Positions 7,532 to 14,614 of a stretch of 30,512 nucleotides of DNA are shown piece by piece (within the stretch, counting starts at the first letter, position 1; the number at the start of each line of letters is the position of its first letter). Origin of the DNA: a virus. Position numbers and translations under genes: made by a program. Where the stretch lies: the IMG/VR virus record IMGVR_UViG_3300030105_002630, positions 1-30,512 of that record; one strand, 5' to 3'. The notes beneath the pieces are model-generated. The model searched no databases and had not been told where the DNA came from. It saw only the letters and a program-made list of their open reading frames with translations.

Positions 7532-8451
7532 TTCTTTCCTGCTTTCATATTAGCACACCAATGGTACATTTTGCCTCGTTCACCACCATATTTTTTAGCT
7601 TTGGCCCGTAAACTACTTACAGAGCCTTTACAACTAGCACCAGAGCGTTTAACTCTACCTGGTCTGCTTTTTCCTTTAACCTTTTTATCAGCAAAATTTT
7701 CTGTTACATCTCTGTAATTAAGGCCTGGAGGGAATGTCCCCATTTTTCTTTTAGCTGCAGCTTTAGTCTTATACGGTCCAAATTCTTGTGTTATACCTGG
7801 AGAAAATGGATTATCTTGTCTATAATAATATTTATCTCCTCGTTTTTCTATAGCACGATATCTGTTGCTACTCGGATTACCAAATCCTGACGAAGCTGGA
7901 GTACCACTTATTGTTTCTTTTACCTTTTTATATCCAGATCCATATGGTGCTGCTTTACCATCATGATTAGGCGCAATGCTTTCAGATTTTCTCATTCTTT
8001 GAGTTTTCTCTTTAGACGCAGCTTTCTTCTTTTTAATATATTCAAATGCAGAACGTAAACGTTTTTTCTTTTCAGGATCTTTTGTACGATCAACTGCTGC
8101 ACGTAATCTTTGATGTATAAGATTTATAATTTGTGATTGACGTTTATGAGATTTGTTTTTAAAACTAGATTTATTTAAAGTGTCAACAACATCTTGTTTA
8201 GTTTTAAACTTTACCGACACAGTGTCGTTTGGATTTTCATCTGTATATAAACGACGACTAGACCCTTTTGGTTTCTTACCAGTTCCCTTTTTAGGATCTT
8301 CTTTTAATTGTGGAGTATTATCATGGCCGCATTTATGACATATATATAAATCATCACCACCATCTTTTATTTTCCAAGACCATCCACAGTTATCACATTT
8401 AATTGAATTACCAATAATAGCTTCAGTTAATATGTGTTTTAATTTAATCAT
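7528..8451 (-). CDS. Modular basic Cys-rich protein with zinc ribbon and tag
   Basis: A 307-residue protein; I chose the ATG at 8451 because it gives MIKLKHILTEA, the clearest regional tag (LxE|A), and lies one base after the upstream stop. Next comes a zinc-ribbon-like module with CDNCGWSW and CHKCGHD, then a Lys/Arg-rich helical region (PEKKKRLRSAFEYIKKKKAA), a Gly/Tyr-rich stretch, and a C-terminal cassette with GASCKGSVSSLRAKAKKYGG and YHWCANMKAG. Such short cassettes recur in different orders in marine phage proteins. The strong basic charge suits DNA binding within the head. No enzymatic motif is visible. Confidence 0.78.
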   Translation of the reverse strand: MIKLKHILTEAIIGNSIKCDNCGWSWKIKDGGDDLYICHKCGHDNTPQLKEDPKKGTGKKPKGSSRRLYTDENPNDTVSVKFKTKQDVVDTLNKSSFKNKSHKRQSQIINLIHQRLRAAVDRTKDPEKKKRLRSAFEYIKKKKAASKEKTQRMRKSESIAPNHDGKAAPYGSGYKKVKETISGTPASSGFGNPSSNRYRAIEKRGDKYYYRQDNPFSPGITQEFGPYKTKAAAKRKMGTFPPGLNYRDVTENFADKKVKGKSRPGRVKRSGASCKGSVSSLRAKAKKYGGERGKMYHWCANMKAGKK

Positions 8452-8452
8452 T

Positions 8453-9247
8453 TTACTTTTTTGACTTATTGCCCCAATTAGCTGCACCCTTTTTTCTGCA
8501 TTGAACTAATGCTCCGGATGCATATGCACTAGGCCATACTTTGTATCTGGCTTTAACTTTATGGTAACACGCATCTCGCTTTTTTGTTTTTGATTTTTCA
8601 TCTAAAACAGATTCTTTTTTTGTTGTGCTAGAAACATTTTTAGCTTTACCACGTCGATTTTTCTTTGGATCTTCTCTTCGTTTTTTACGAACTGCAGCAC
8701 CTCTTTCTTCTTTAGACATACTAGCCGCAGCTTTTTTTGAAAGACATTTTGGTTTACCTTCGCCTTTCTTTCTATCGCCACACTTACCAATTTTTTCTCC
8801 TTTGGTATTGTAACGATCCCATCCGCCTCCAGATGAACTACCTTTTGCACCCGTACCAAACCAAGATCTTAAATCTTCTTCAATCTCATCTTCATACATG
8901 ATCATTTGATCTTTTTCAGAAAATCCATCATCTGGAAGTTTTGCTTCTTGCTTTACACAATTAGGAACACGCTTTCCGAACATGGTTTTCATGCCCTTCT
9001 TTTTATATCCTTTCCAACAACGGGTACCTTTTTCATTTAATGAATCCTCATCAACTATATCTGGTAAGTTTTTATGTTTAGTTGAAGCATATTTATCAAC
9101 ATCTTTCTTTGTCATACTTTTAGCTACTTTACCAGCTTCACCCTTTTTAGGTATATCGCCTTTTTTCATAGCTTTAACTACACCAAAGAATTTTTGCTGT
9201 TGTTTAGATACTGACTTTTCCGTTAATAGGTCTTTAAGTTTAATCAC
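8453..9247 (-). CDS. Modular basic protein with DUF3008-like module and tag (GTG start)
   Basis: A 264-residue protein starting at a GTG that overlaps the TGA of the superoxide dismutase gene. This start gives (M)IKLKDLLTEKS, the regional tag; the ATG 24 bases upstream would bury it. Residues 15-60 (QQQKFFGVVKAMKKGD, then KDVDKYASTKHKNLP) resemble DUF3008. A CWKGYKKKGMKTMFGKRVPNCV cassette follows, split here as CWKGYKKKGM and RVPNCV, then a Gly-rich WDRYNTKGEKIGKCG to PKCLSKKAA cassette, and a C-terminal KARYKVWPSAYASGALVQCR cassette. All are short, basic and Cys-containing. The likely role is as an internal head protein; the biochemical function is unknown. Confidence 0.78.
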   Translation of the reverse strand: MIKLKDLLTEKSVSKQQQKFFGVVKAMKKGDIPKKGEAGKVAKSMTKKDVDKYASTKHKNLPDIVDEDSLNEKGTRCWKGYKKKGMKTMFGKRVPNCVKQEAKLPDDGFSEKDQMIMYEDEIEEDLRSWFGTGAKGSSSGGGWDRYNTKGEKIGKCGDRKKGEGKPKCLSKKAAASMSKEERGAAVRKKRREDPKKNRRGKAKNVSSTTKKESVLDEKSKTKKRDACYHKVKARYKVWPSAYASGALVQCRKKGAANWGNKSKK

Positions 9248-9882
9248 AATCTTTCCTCTACTACTTTCCAATCAACAACACGAAAGAAATCATTGATATA
9301 AGAACCACGTTTGCTTCGATGTTTTAAGTAATATGCATGTTCCCAAACGTCCATACCTAATATAGGTGTTCTACCCATTCCTGGCTCGAAAGCTGGATTA
9401 TCTTGATTAGCAGTGCTTTTGATATCTAACTTTCCATTGTTAGCACACAACCAAACCCAACCAGATCCAAATTGATCTAATCCTGATTGTTTAAATTCTT
9501 CTTTAAATTCAGTGAAACTACCAAATGAATCATTAATCATTGCCATTAACTTTACACTTGGTGCTTTATAATTAGGAGTCATGTTTTCAAAATATAACAA
9601 ATGATTTATATATCCTCCGCCATTGTTTCTAATAGCATCTTTTTTATAATGTTTTTTGCATATGTCTATAGCTCGTTCTAATAATCCATGTTTATCTGAT
9701 GAATATTTAAACTCTTTACATGCAGCATTAAATTTATCAGTGTATCCTTTGAAGTGCTTTTTATAATGTTCTTCCATTGTAGCAGTATCAATAACTGGAT
9801 TCAATGCAGACAATTTATATACCAATGGAAGTCGTTTAAAGTCTTGTTGCTTTGCTTCCGTTAAAATACTCATTAATTTCAT
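9244..9882 (-). CDS. sod: Fe/Mn superoxide dismutase with capsid-targeting-like tag
   Basis: A 212-residue protein of the Fe/Mn superoxide dismutase family, which turns superoxide into oxygen and hydrogen peroxide. The metal ligands are visible in order: His in KKHFKGY, His in GGGYINHLLYFEN, Asp and His in MDVWEHAYYLKH. The conserved GSGWVWL is also present, so it should be active. Ordinary members begin at about the LPLVYKL segment; this one has an extra N-terminus MKLMSILTEAKQQDFKR with an LTE|A site after Glu9. No cell-export signal is present. The tag predicts packaging in the phage head, where it might protect the particle or the newly infected cell. Its start overlaps the upstream stop (TAATG). 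Confidence 0.93.
   Translation of the reverse strand: MKLMSILTEAKQQDFKRLPLVYKLSALNPVIDTATMEEHYKKHFKGYTDKFNAACKEFKYSSDKHGLLERAIDICKKHYKKDAIRNNGGGYINHLLYFENMTPNYKAPSVKLMAMINDSFGSFTEFKEEFKQSGLDQFGSGWVWLCANNGKLDIKSTANQDNPAFEPGMGRTPILGMDVWEHAYYLKHRSKRGSYINDFFRVVDWKVVEERL
9251..9259 (-). promoter_or_regulatory. Ribosome binding site that fixes a GTG start
   Basis: The transcribed strand reads AGAGGAAAG here, with the AGAGG core 7 bases before the GTG at 9247. It lies inside the end of the superoxide dismutase gene. It supports the GTG start, which exposes the tag, over the upstream ATG at 9271. Confidence 0.5.
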
Positions 9883-10031
9883 TATTCATCTTCCTTGGGT
9901 TTAACAGAAACTAATTTTTCCATTATTTTTTCATATTCTTTATATGTAATATTAGTAGCATCAACTGCTTCTAAGTATCCTTTAAGCCATTGCACAAATT
10001 CATGTGCTGTTATTTTTTCGTAATTTGACAT
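9882..10031 (-). CDS. Hypothetical 49-residue protein
   Basis: A small gene between two longer ones, linked to both by TAATG overlaps: its ATG overlaps the stop of the 98-residue gene and its TAA overlaps the superoxide dismutase start. The product starts MSNYEKITAHEFVQWLKGYL and ends VKPKEDE. It has a single amphipathic helical pattern and no cysteine or membrane segment. The HEFVQWLKGYL segment resembles short phage proteins of unknown role. The exact fit between neighbours is the main evidence for it. Confidence 0.65.
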   Translation of the reverse strand: MSNYEKITAHEFVQWLKGYLEAVDATNITYKEYEKIMEKLVSVKPKEDE

Positions 10032-10327
10032 TATTTGCCTTTCAACGCGCCTTTCAATACTCCTTTTAAAGTCATATCAGTAGCTTTATTATGCATAGGT
10101 CTAGATTCTGCACCTCTTACATAATGAGTCATATAATCTTTTACTTTATTCATGTAATCAGAAGCCAATGTTATTTTAGCTTCTAACCATTCTGGTAAAT
10201 CATCAGTTTCTTGAATCATATTAGCTATATCCATTGCATCTTCAGCACATTCTATAGCAGAATATTTTGCCATTTTGCCTTCACGTTCTTCGTGTCCACA
10301 ACCACAATCTTCTTCTAATTCTTTCAT
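10031..10327 (-). CDS. Small phage protein with DCGCG motif
   Basis: A 98-residue protein starting MKELEEDCGCGHEE. The middle, with AEDAMDIANMIQETDDLPEWL and SDYMNKVKDYMTHY, is a helical module that I recall from many marine T4-like phage genomes (an IT/xASDYM pattern) without a known function. The C-terminus is a short basic tail (KGVLKGALKGK). The Cys pair echoes the DCGCD motif of the protein encoded just upstream, and its start overlaps that gene's stop (ATGA). The two are probably partners or share a metal-binding or structural element; this is inference. Confidence 0.72.
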   Translation of the reverse strand: MKELEEDCGCGHEEREGKMAKYSAIECAEDAMDIANMIQETDDLPEWLEAKITLASDYMNKVKDYMTHYVRGAESRPMHNKATDMTLKGVLKGALKGK

Positions 10328-10497
10328 TTTTTTCCCTTATAAATAGACCAATTCTTTGTTTTTTCATTCAACCAATCTTGGCGCTTATCACATCCACAAT
10401 CTTCATCTAGTATCTTTGCAATTCGCTCAGACAATTTGTCTAATCGTGTTGCTGATGTAATTTTTTTTATATCATCACCTAATCCTTTTGACTTCAT
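10324..10497 (-). CDS. Small phage protein with DCGCD motif
   Basis: A 57-residue protein from the ATG at 10497, which overlaps the upstream TGA (ATGA). A GGAGGAGG ribosome site lies within the end of the upstream gene. It starts MKSKGLGDDIKKITSATRLDKL and carries EDCGCDKRQDWLNEKT. The GLGDxIKKIT...DCGCDKRxxxLN pattern recurs in phages of Bacteroidota and in marine phages, from memory. Its function is unknown. The pairing with the next DCGC protein is notable. Confidence 0.7.
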   Translation of the reverse strand: MKSKGLGDDIKKITSATRLDKLSERIAKILDEDCGCDKRQDWLNEKTKNWSIYKGKK

Positions 10498-10964
10498 GTT
10501 ATAGGGCCTCCTCCAACCCACGCATCACAACTTCTTGCTCCTGCACATTTAAACCAAAAGAATTCACAAAATCCAATATTTGCATTTTTTACTACTGTTT
10601 TACCATCATCTCCTATAGCTTTTTCAATTTTAGCTAATGTAGATTTTTTTTGATCAAATGCACCACAATTTGAACATGTTGATTGTTTTGCAGCTTCTGG
10701 AGTAGTATTCCAAAGTTCTGCTTTATCTTCCCAAAAAGACTTTGAGCCTTTTTCGTCATCTGGATTAATTGGTCCGTAGCTATACTCTTTAATAGTTAAA
10801 TTTCTATTTTTTGTATTAAAATCTAATTCAGTGATAGCGTCTTCTGGCTTCTTTTTCTTAGTTTGTTTATCGTTCTTTAATGCAATAGGAGTATTATATC
10901 CTGGCCAATCAGATAGCCTTCCTTCTAGGATAGTATCTTTGAGTAATGTTTTTAATGTTTTCAT
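10494..10964 (-). CDS. Cys-motif phage protein with tag-like N-terminus
   Basis: A 156-residue protein. The N-terminus MKTLKTLLKDTILEGR is a longer variant of the regional tag, with an ILE|G cut predicted after Glu14. After a polar linker (TKKKKPEDA) the C-terminal half has STCSNCGAFDQ, then GFCEFFWFKCAG, then RSCDAWVGGGP. Five cysteines in a CxxC...C...C...CxxW arrangement recall the cluster pattern of high-potential iron-sulfur proteins, though spacing differs, so this is only a suggestion; a zinc site is equally possible. I have seen this C-terminal pattern in marine phage proteins of unknown function. The gene follows a gap with an inverted repeat. Confidence 0.72.
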   Translation of the reverse strand: MKTLKTLLKDTILEGRLSDWPGYNTPIALKNDKQTKKKKPEDAITELDFNTKNRNLTIKEYSYGPINPDDEKGSKSFWEDKAELWNTTPEAAKQSTCSNCGAFDQKKSTLAKIEKAIGDDGKTVVKNANIGFCEFFWFKCAGARSCDAWVGGGPIT

Positions 10965-10982
10965 ATATTAATAAATATTTAC

Positions 10983-11009
10983 TTAGTAAAGATTATAAAA
11001 TTTTACTAA
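10983..11009 (-). terminator. AT-rich inverted repeat, possible weak terminator
   Basis: TTAGTAAA and TTTACTAA form a perfect 8-bp inverted repeat with an 11-base loop, directly after the stop of the 133-residue gene. The stem is nearly all A-T and no uninterrupted U run follows, so termination would be weak. It could instead be an operator or mRNA-stability element. Confidence 0.2.
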
Positions 11010-11012
11010 ACG

Positions 11013-11414
11013 TTATTTTTCTTTATCGCCCAATTCTGGATGAAATCCTAAATGTACTTTTTTTACTGAATCATCAAATGACTTACCATCACCTTTTAAT
11101 TCTGCAGGAACTATATTTGTTGGATCTTTATACCAATATTGAACATCATACCCTCCAGATTTCTTCCATGTTACTATTAGTCCTCTATCATATTCATCAC
11201 TTTCAGCATGTAATATTATTTTTTGACCTTGTGGTAATTTTAAATCAGATGTTATTGACTTATCCTTTTTGGAATGTTTATCTTCACTAACAGTGTCTTT
11301 ACCACCTTGTTGTTCAAACTCAGTAAGTCCATTTTTTGATAAATAGGAACGACTCCATCGTTTAGGAGCAGTTGACTGTTCCCAACCTTTTAATATATTT
11401 TTTAGTTTCATCAT
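11013..11414 (-). CDS. Hypothetical protein with tag-like N-terminus
   Basis: A 133-residue protein starting MMKLKNILKGWEQS, which matches the regional tag up to residue 8 but has GWE where others have xE. A second LxE, in NGLTEFEQQ near residue 32, could be the actual processing site. A Lys/Asp/Ser-rich linker follows, then a compact C-terminal domain with PQGQKIILHAESDEYDRG, VTWKKSGGYDVQYWYKDP and DDSVKKVHLG. That domain looks like a small beta-rich fold; I do not recognise it. The start overlaps the upstream stop (ATGA). A packaged head protein is the best guess. Confidence 0.65.
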   Translation of the reverse strand: MMKLKNILKGWEQSTAPKRWSRSYLSKNGLTEFEQQGGKDTVSEDKHSKKDKSITSDLKLPQGQKIILHAESDEYDRGLIVTWKKSGGYDVQYWYKDPTNIVPAELKGDGKSFDDSVKKVHLGFHPELGDKEK

Positions 11415-12652
11415 TTTTTATATCCCGTTTGTTTTAACATATTAGCTAATTCTTGACTACGACCTGAACCAATACCTTTTGTAGGCGTTTTACCCGGTCC
11501 TTTTTTAAAATCAGTCTTGTGATGATGTCCTGTTCCCCATGGGCCGCCATAGTCTGCATAATTGTGTTCTTTACCAAATGGTCCAGCAAAGTCTTGTTCA
11601 GTCATTACGTTCATGTCAGTGAGACGTATTCTTAATTTTTTTAACAATGTGTTCTGTTCTGGAGTAACAGGTATTTCAAATACTTGTCCTCCCGGGTACC
11701 CATAATCATTATCTGGATGCATCATTTTAGTATCACCAGTATCATCAATACCCAAAACTTTGTAGTTAACATTGTTCATTGTTATGTTACCACTAGGTAT
11801 CATAGTGCACTTACCTGGATGTTTCAATTGACCTTCTGAATCTGCAACGGCATCTGTGTGTTTCATTACACGTTGCCATCCTTCTTTGTCTAATAATTTA
11901 CGTTTTGTGATATGAGCTGCTAATTCATCTACTACGGTATCATACTGTTCTTCTACAACGGCTTCTACTCGAAGTTGATTCATTGTTATCTCTTTACGTA
12001 GTTGTTTAATATGAGCGAGTAACCCTTTATTCCTAATTCGTTTAAAAGCTAAATTTTCTGCAGAATATTCTCCTTCAGCTTCTAATCCAGTTTTACGCAT
12101 TTTATATAAACGACTTAATATAGTTTTTAATTTATATTCAAGTTTTGGATCGTGTTCATCTAAATTGCTTATCTCATATTCCAATGGAGCTGCTTTGGCT
12201 TCTATAATTTCATCATCAATTGATATTACATCCGCATTAGGTTTTTTCAACCATTTGTCTTGCATCAATGAATATTGTCCTACTGAAGAATGAAGTTGTG
12301 TGTTTGAATCTTGTGCATATAATTCTATATCCATTCCTTTATATGTTAATGGATAATTATTAAACCATATGCTTTTTTTAGCCATCATGTAATTTTTAAC
12401 TAAATGCACATTGCTACCAACTGCTCGATGATCAATAATTATATGTAGATCTATATCAGATTTAGCAGTCCAATTATAATTTGCATTACTTCCTATTAGT
12501 ATTACGTCTAATACTGGAACTTCATCAATTTCTAAAAATTCAAAGAATGCTTTTGCAATTCGAAGAAATTTATGTCTTAGTCCTTTTTTAAGACGATCAC
12601 CTTCCCATAGTTTAGGATTCAGTGTGCTCTGTGTTTCATATTCTGTTAACAT
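11411..12652 (-). CDS. Pol-beta-type nucleotidyltransferase domain protein
   Basis: A 413-residue protein. Residues 1-4 are MLTE, a minimal LxE site, followed by TLNPKLWEGDRLKKGLRHK. The nucleotidyltransferase signature is clear at about residues 53-71: GSNANYNWTAKSDIDLHII, with the DxD metal ligands, and a likely third acidic residue in MDIELYAQD. Such domains move a nucleotide onto protein, RNA or a small molecule. The middle is helical. The C-terminal ~140 residues contain HPGKCTMIPSG, HPDNDYGYPGG and a His-rich GGPWGTGHHHKTD, modules seen in other marine phage proteins. If it is carried in the head it could modify a host target on entry; this is inference. Its start overlaps the upstream stop (TAATG). 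Confidence 0.82.
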   Translation of the reverse strand: MLTEYETQSTLNPKLWEGDRLKKGLRHKFLRIAKAFFEFLEIDEVPVLDVILIGSNANYNWTAKSDIDLHIIIDHRAVGSNVHLVKNYMMAKKSIWFNNYPLTYKGMDIELYAQDSNTQLHSSVGQYSLMQDKWLKKPNADVISIDDEIIEAKAAPLEYEISNLDEHDPKLEYKLKTILSRLYKMRKTGLEAEGEYSAENLAFKRIRNKGLLAHIKQLRKEITMNQLRVEAVVEEQYDTVVDELAAHITKRKLLDKEGWQRVMKHTDAVADSEGQLKHPGKCTMIPSGNITMNNVNYKVLGIDDTGDTKMMHPDNDYGYPGGQVFEIPVTPEQNTLLKKLRIRLTDMNVMTEQDFAGPFGKEHNYADYGGPWGTGHHHKTDFKKGPGKTPTKGIGSGRSQELANMLKQTGYKK

Positions 12653-14580
12653 TAGTCTATATCCTCTTCATATGTATATTCTTCTGCACCAATTGGTTCA
12701 TATTCACTTAAAGCATCGAATTGAAATCCAAATGATCCAGCAAATATTTCTACCTGGTCTTTTGCTCGTCCGGTAAGCTCTCCAACTTGTTCTAATTGTT
12801 TAGCTCCAACTGCATATGTTCCAGGCATTGCTGATAGTATTGCCCATTTTGTTAATGGTACTAGTCCAACTTCTTTTAATTGCTCTGGACTATCAAATCC
12901 CATTCCAGCACCTGCTAATTGCAATTCATCATAAATTATATCTACATTTTTAGCAAATTGTAATTGAACTCCTTTTGAAAATCCGCCACTTATAATTTCA
13001 TTTACTTTATTACTTTTATATCCACTCCAAAGTACATTTTCATTTTTTATTGATTGGTTTACTAACGTTTCAGCTAAATTTTTAGAAATTTCAGGAGACT
13101 CCTTTCCAAATTTGGTAAAAAATGCTGTAGTACCATCTGTAGATCTAAGCAATGAATCCAAATCTACAATATTTCCTGATGTATATTTTTTTAATGAAGG
13201 AGTATCTGCTAAAACTTGTAATACTTTTTTTTGGTCTTTAACTGTTAATCCTTTTATTTGTTTTTGCATTTGGGCAACTACTACATCTCTTTGTTGTTTA
13301 CTACCAAACTTTGTTAGAAATCCTAATCGATCTGGTCGGGTTAATGTTGTTGCAATAAATCTTTCTTCTGTTGCTATAGCCATCTTTGCTAATTTTTTAT
13401 CAGGATAAAAAGGAAGTTTCTTTAATCGAGGAAGAAAATTTAACGTCAATGAATTTAAAACTTTTTTAGAAGTTCTAAATAAGCTAAACGATCGTTTGGT
13501 TGTATCTTTAACTTTATCTGCTGCTTTTAACCCAATAACTGCATCGTCCCATCCTTTACCTGCTTTAGTAAGTGTGTTAGCAGCATCATCTAAATTTTTA
13601 GTAACGGCTCCTGCACCAAAAAACTTTTTTGTTGAATTACTCATTAATGCAGTCTTTTTACCAAACCCGTTAAATGCACTACTTATGTCAGACATTTGAT
13701 TGACACTTAAACCTCCAGTTTTGTGCAATGATACACCCAGAGATTCTATAGCTTTAGGATCTCCTTTTAACCACCAACGTTTAATTAATCCAGTTGCGCC
13801 TGCTTTTGTTAATCCTTTTGCTCCTGCTTTAAGTGCACTTTTAACACCTAAACTAATTACACTTCCTACTACTGGTATTATAGCTATGAGTGATAAAAAT
13901 CCTTCAAAATATCTACCTCGCCAAAAATAAATACAAGCATTAATGGCATCTAATGCATCACCTATAACGGGAATCAATCCCGCATAATCTAATATTTGTT
14001 GAAGTGGATCAAGCCATGATTTATATTCAGCTCCCGGATCAACATCTGCGCCGGCATCGGCTGTCTGATTAAATCTACCTTGTGAGTCTATAGTAGCTAA
14101 TATTACATTAGAAACAGCAGTTGAAACTATTGCATCTGGATTTTTTGATAATAGTTGTATTTTGTTATTATCATATGCATAGCCAATTGTTTTTTGCTGA
14201 TTAAAATCATATACAGATCCATCTTCATAAAATTGAAATAAATTTTTATATGATGCTGTTCTCTTACTTCCTTTAATTGTTGATGGATCTATGTTTATTG
14301 TTACTTCATAATTAGGAGGTGTTGTACTAGACTTTTCTTTAACAGGAATGCCTTTCTTTTGAAGATTTTTAAAAAACTGTTGAACTTTATCTTTTGGTGC
14401 TGGCCATTCATCTGAAGTATTATCTTGTTCCGATAAAACATTTAAATTATTTGTCTTATTAAGATCTTTTTGTTTTTGAGAAAACTCTTCTTTTGCTAAT
14501 TGCAAATGTTCTTGTACAAGTTGCAATTTAACATTCAATGTTTCTTGCTGTATTAATTTTTTTAAATAGATATTATTCAT
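12652..14580 (-). CDS. Large protein with pre-toxin-like hydrophobic hairpin
   Basis: A 642-residue protein. The N-terminus (MNNIYLKKLIQQETL) is a loose version of the tag; a better prohead-protease-like site is NVLSEQ at about 47-52, after a coiled-coil-like stretch. Residues 90-170 look beta-rich. Residues 190-250 form two hydrophobic helices joined by a polar turn, with LIPVIGDALDA and IIPVVG motifs. This is the style of pre-toxin regions in polymorphic toxins and closely parallels residues 150-215 of the protein at 3480-5255. The remaining ~390 residues are long, helical and without a recognised catalytic motif, ending in an acidic tail. A membrane-active internal head protein is plausible but unproven. 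The gene begins after a small gap. Confidence 0.72.
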   Translation of the reverse strand: MNNIYLKKLIQQETLNVKLQLVQEHLQLAKEEFSQKQKDLNKTNNLNVLSEQDNTSDEWPAPKDKVQQFFKNLQKKGIPVKEKSSTTPPNYEVTINIDPSTIKGSKRTASYKNLFQFYEDGSVYDFNQQKTIGYAYDNNKIQLLSKNPDAIVSTAVSNVILATIDSQGRFNQTADAGADVDPGAEYKSWLDPLQQILDYAGLIPVIGDALDAINACIYFWRGRYFEGFLSLIAIIPVVGSVISLGVKSALKAGAKGLTKAGATGLIKRWWLKGDPKAIESLGVSLHKTGGLSVNQMSDISSAFNGFGKKTALMSNSTKKFFGAGAVTKNLDDAANTLTKAGKGWDDAVIGLKAADKVKDTTKRSFSLFRTSKKVLNSLTLNFLPRLKKLPFYPDKKLAKMAIATEERFIATTLTRPDRLGFLTKFGSKQQRDVVVAQMQKQIKGLTVKDQKKVLQVLADTPSLKKYTSGNIVDLDSLLRSTDGTTAFFTKFGKESPEISKNLAETLVNQSIKNENVLWSGYKSNKVNEIISGGFSKGVQLQFAKNVDIIYDELQLAGAGMGFDSPEQLKEVGLVPLTKWAILSAMPGTYAVGAKQLEQVGELTGRAKDQVEIFAGSFGFQFDALSEYEPIGAEEYTYEEDID

Positions 14581-14614
14581 ATACAGATTCCATATTATTT
14601 TTATATAAATATAG

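Noticed and set aside
10946-11290. Plus-strand open frame of 114 codons
   Set aside because: Mostly antisense to the 133-residue minus-strand gene, low-complexity Leu/His/Ile product, and no ribosome site or family motif.
14604-14611. Perfect T4 late-promoter-like TATAAATA on the plus strand
   Set aside because: It points away from all genes in the window, and such strings are expected by chance in DNA this AT-rich.
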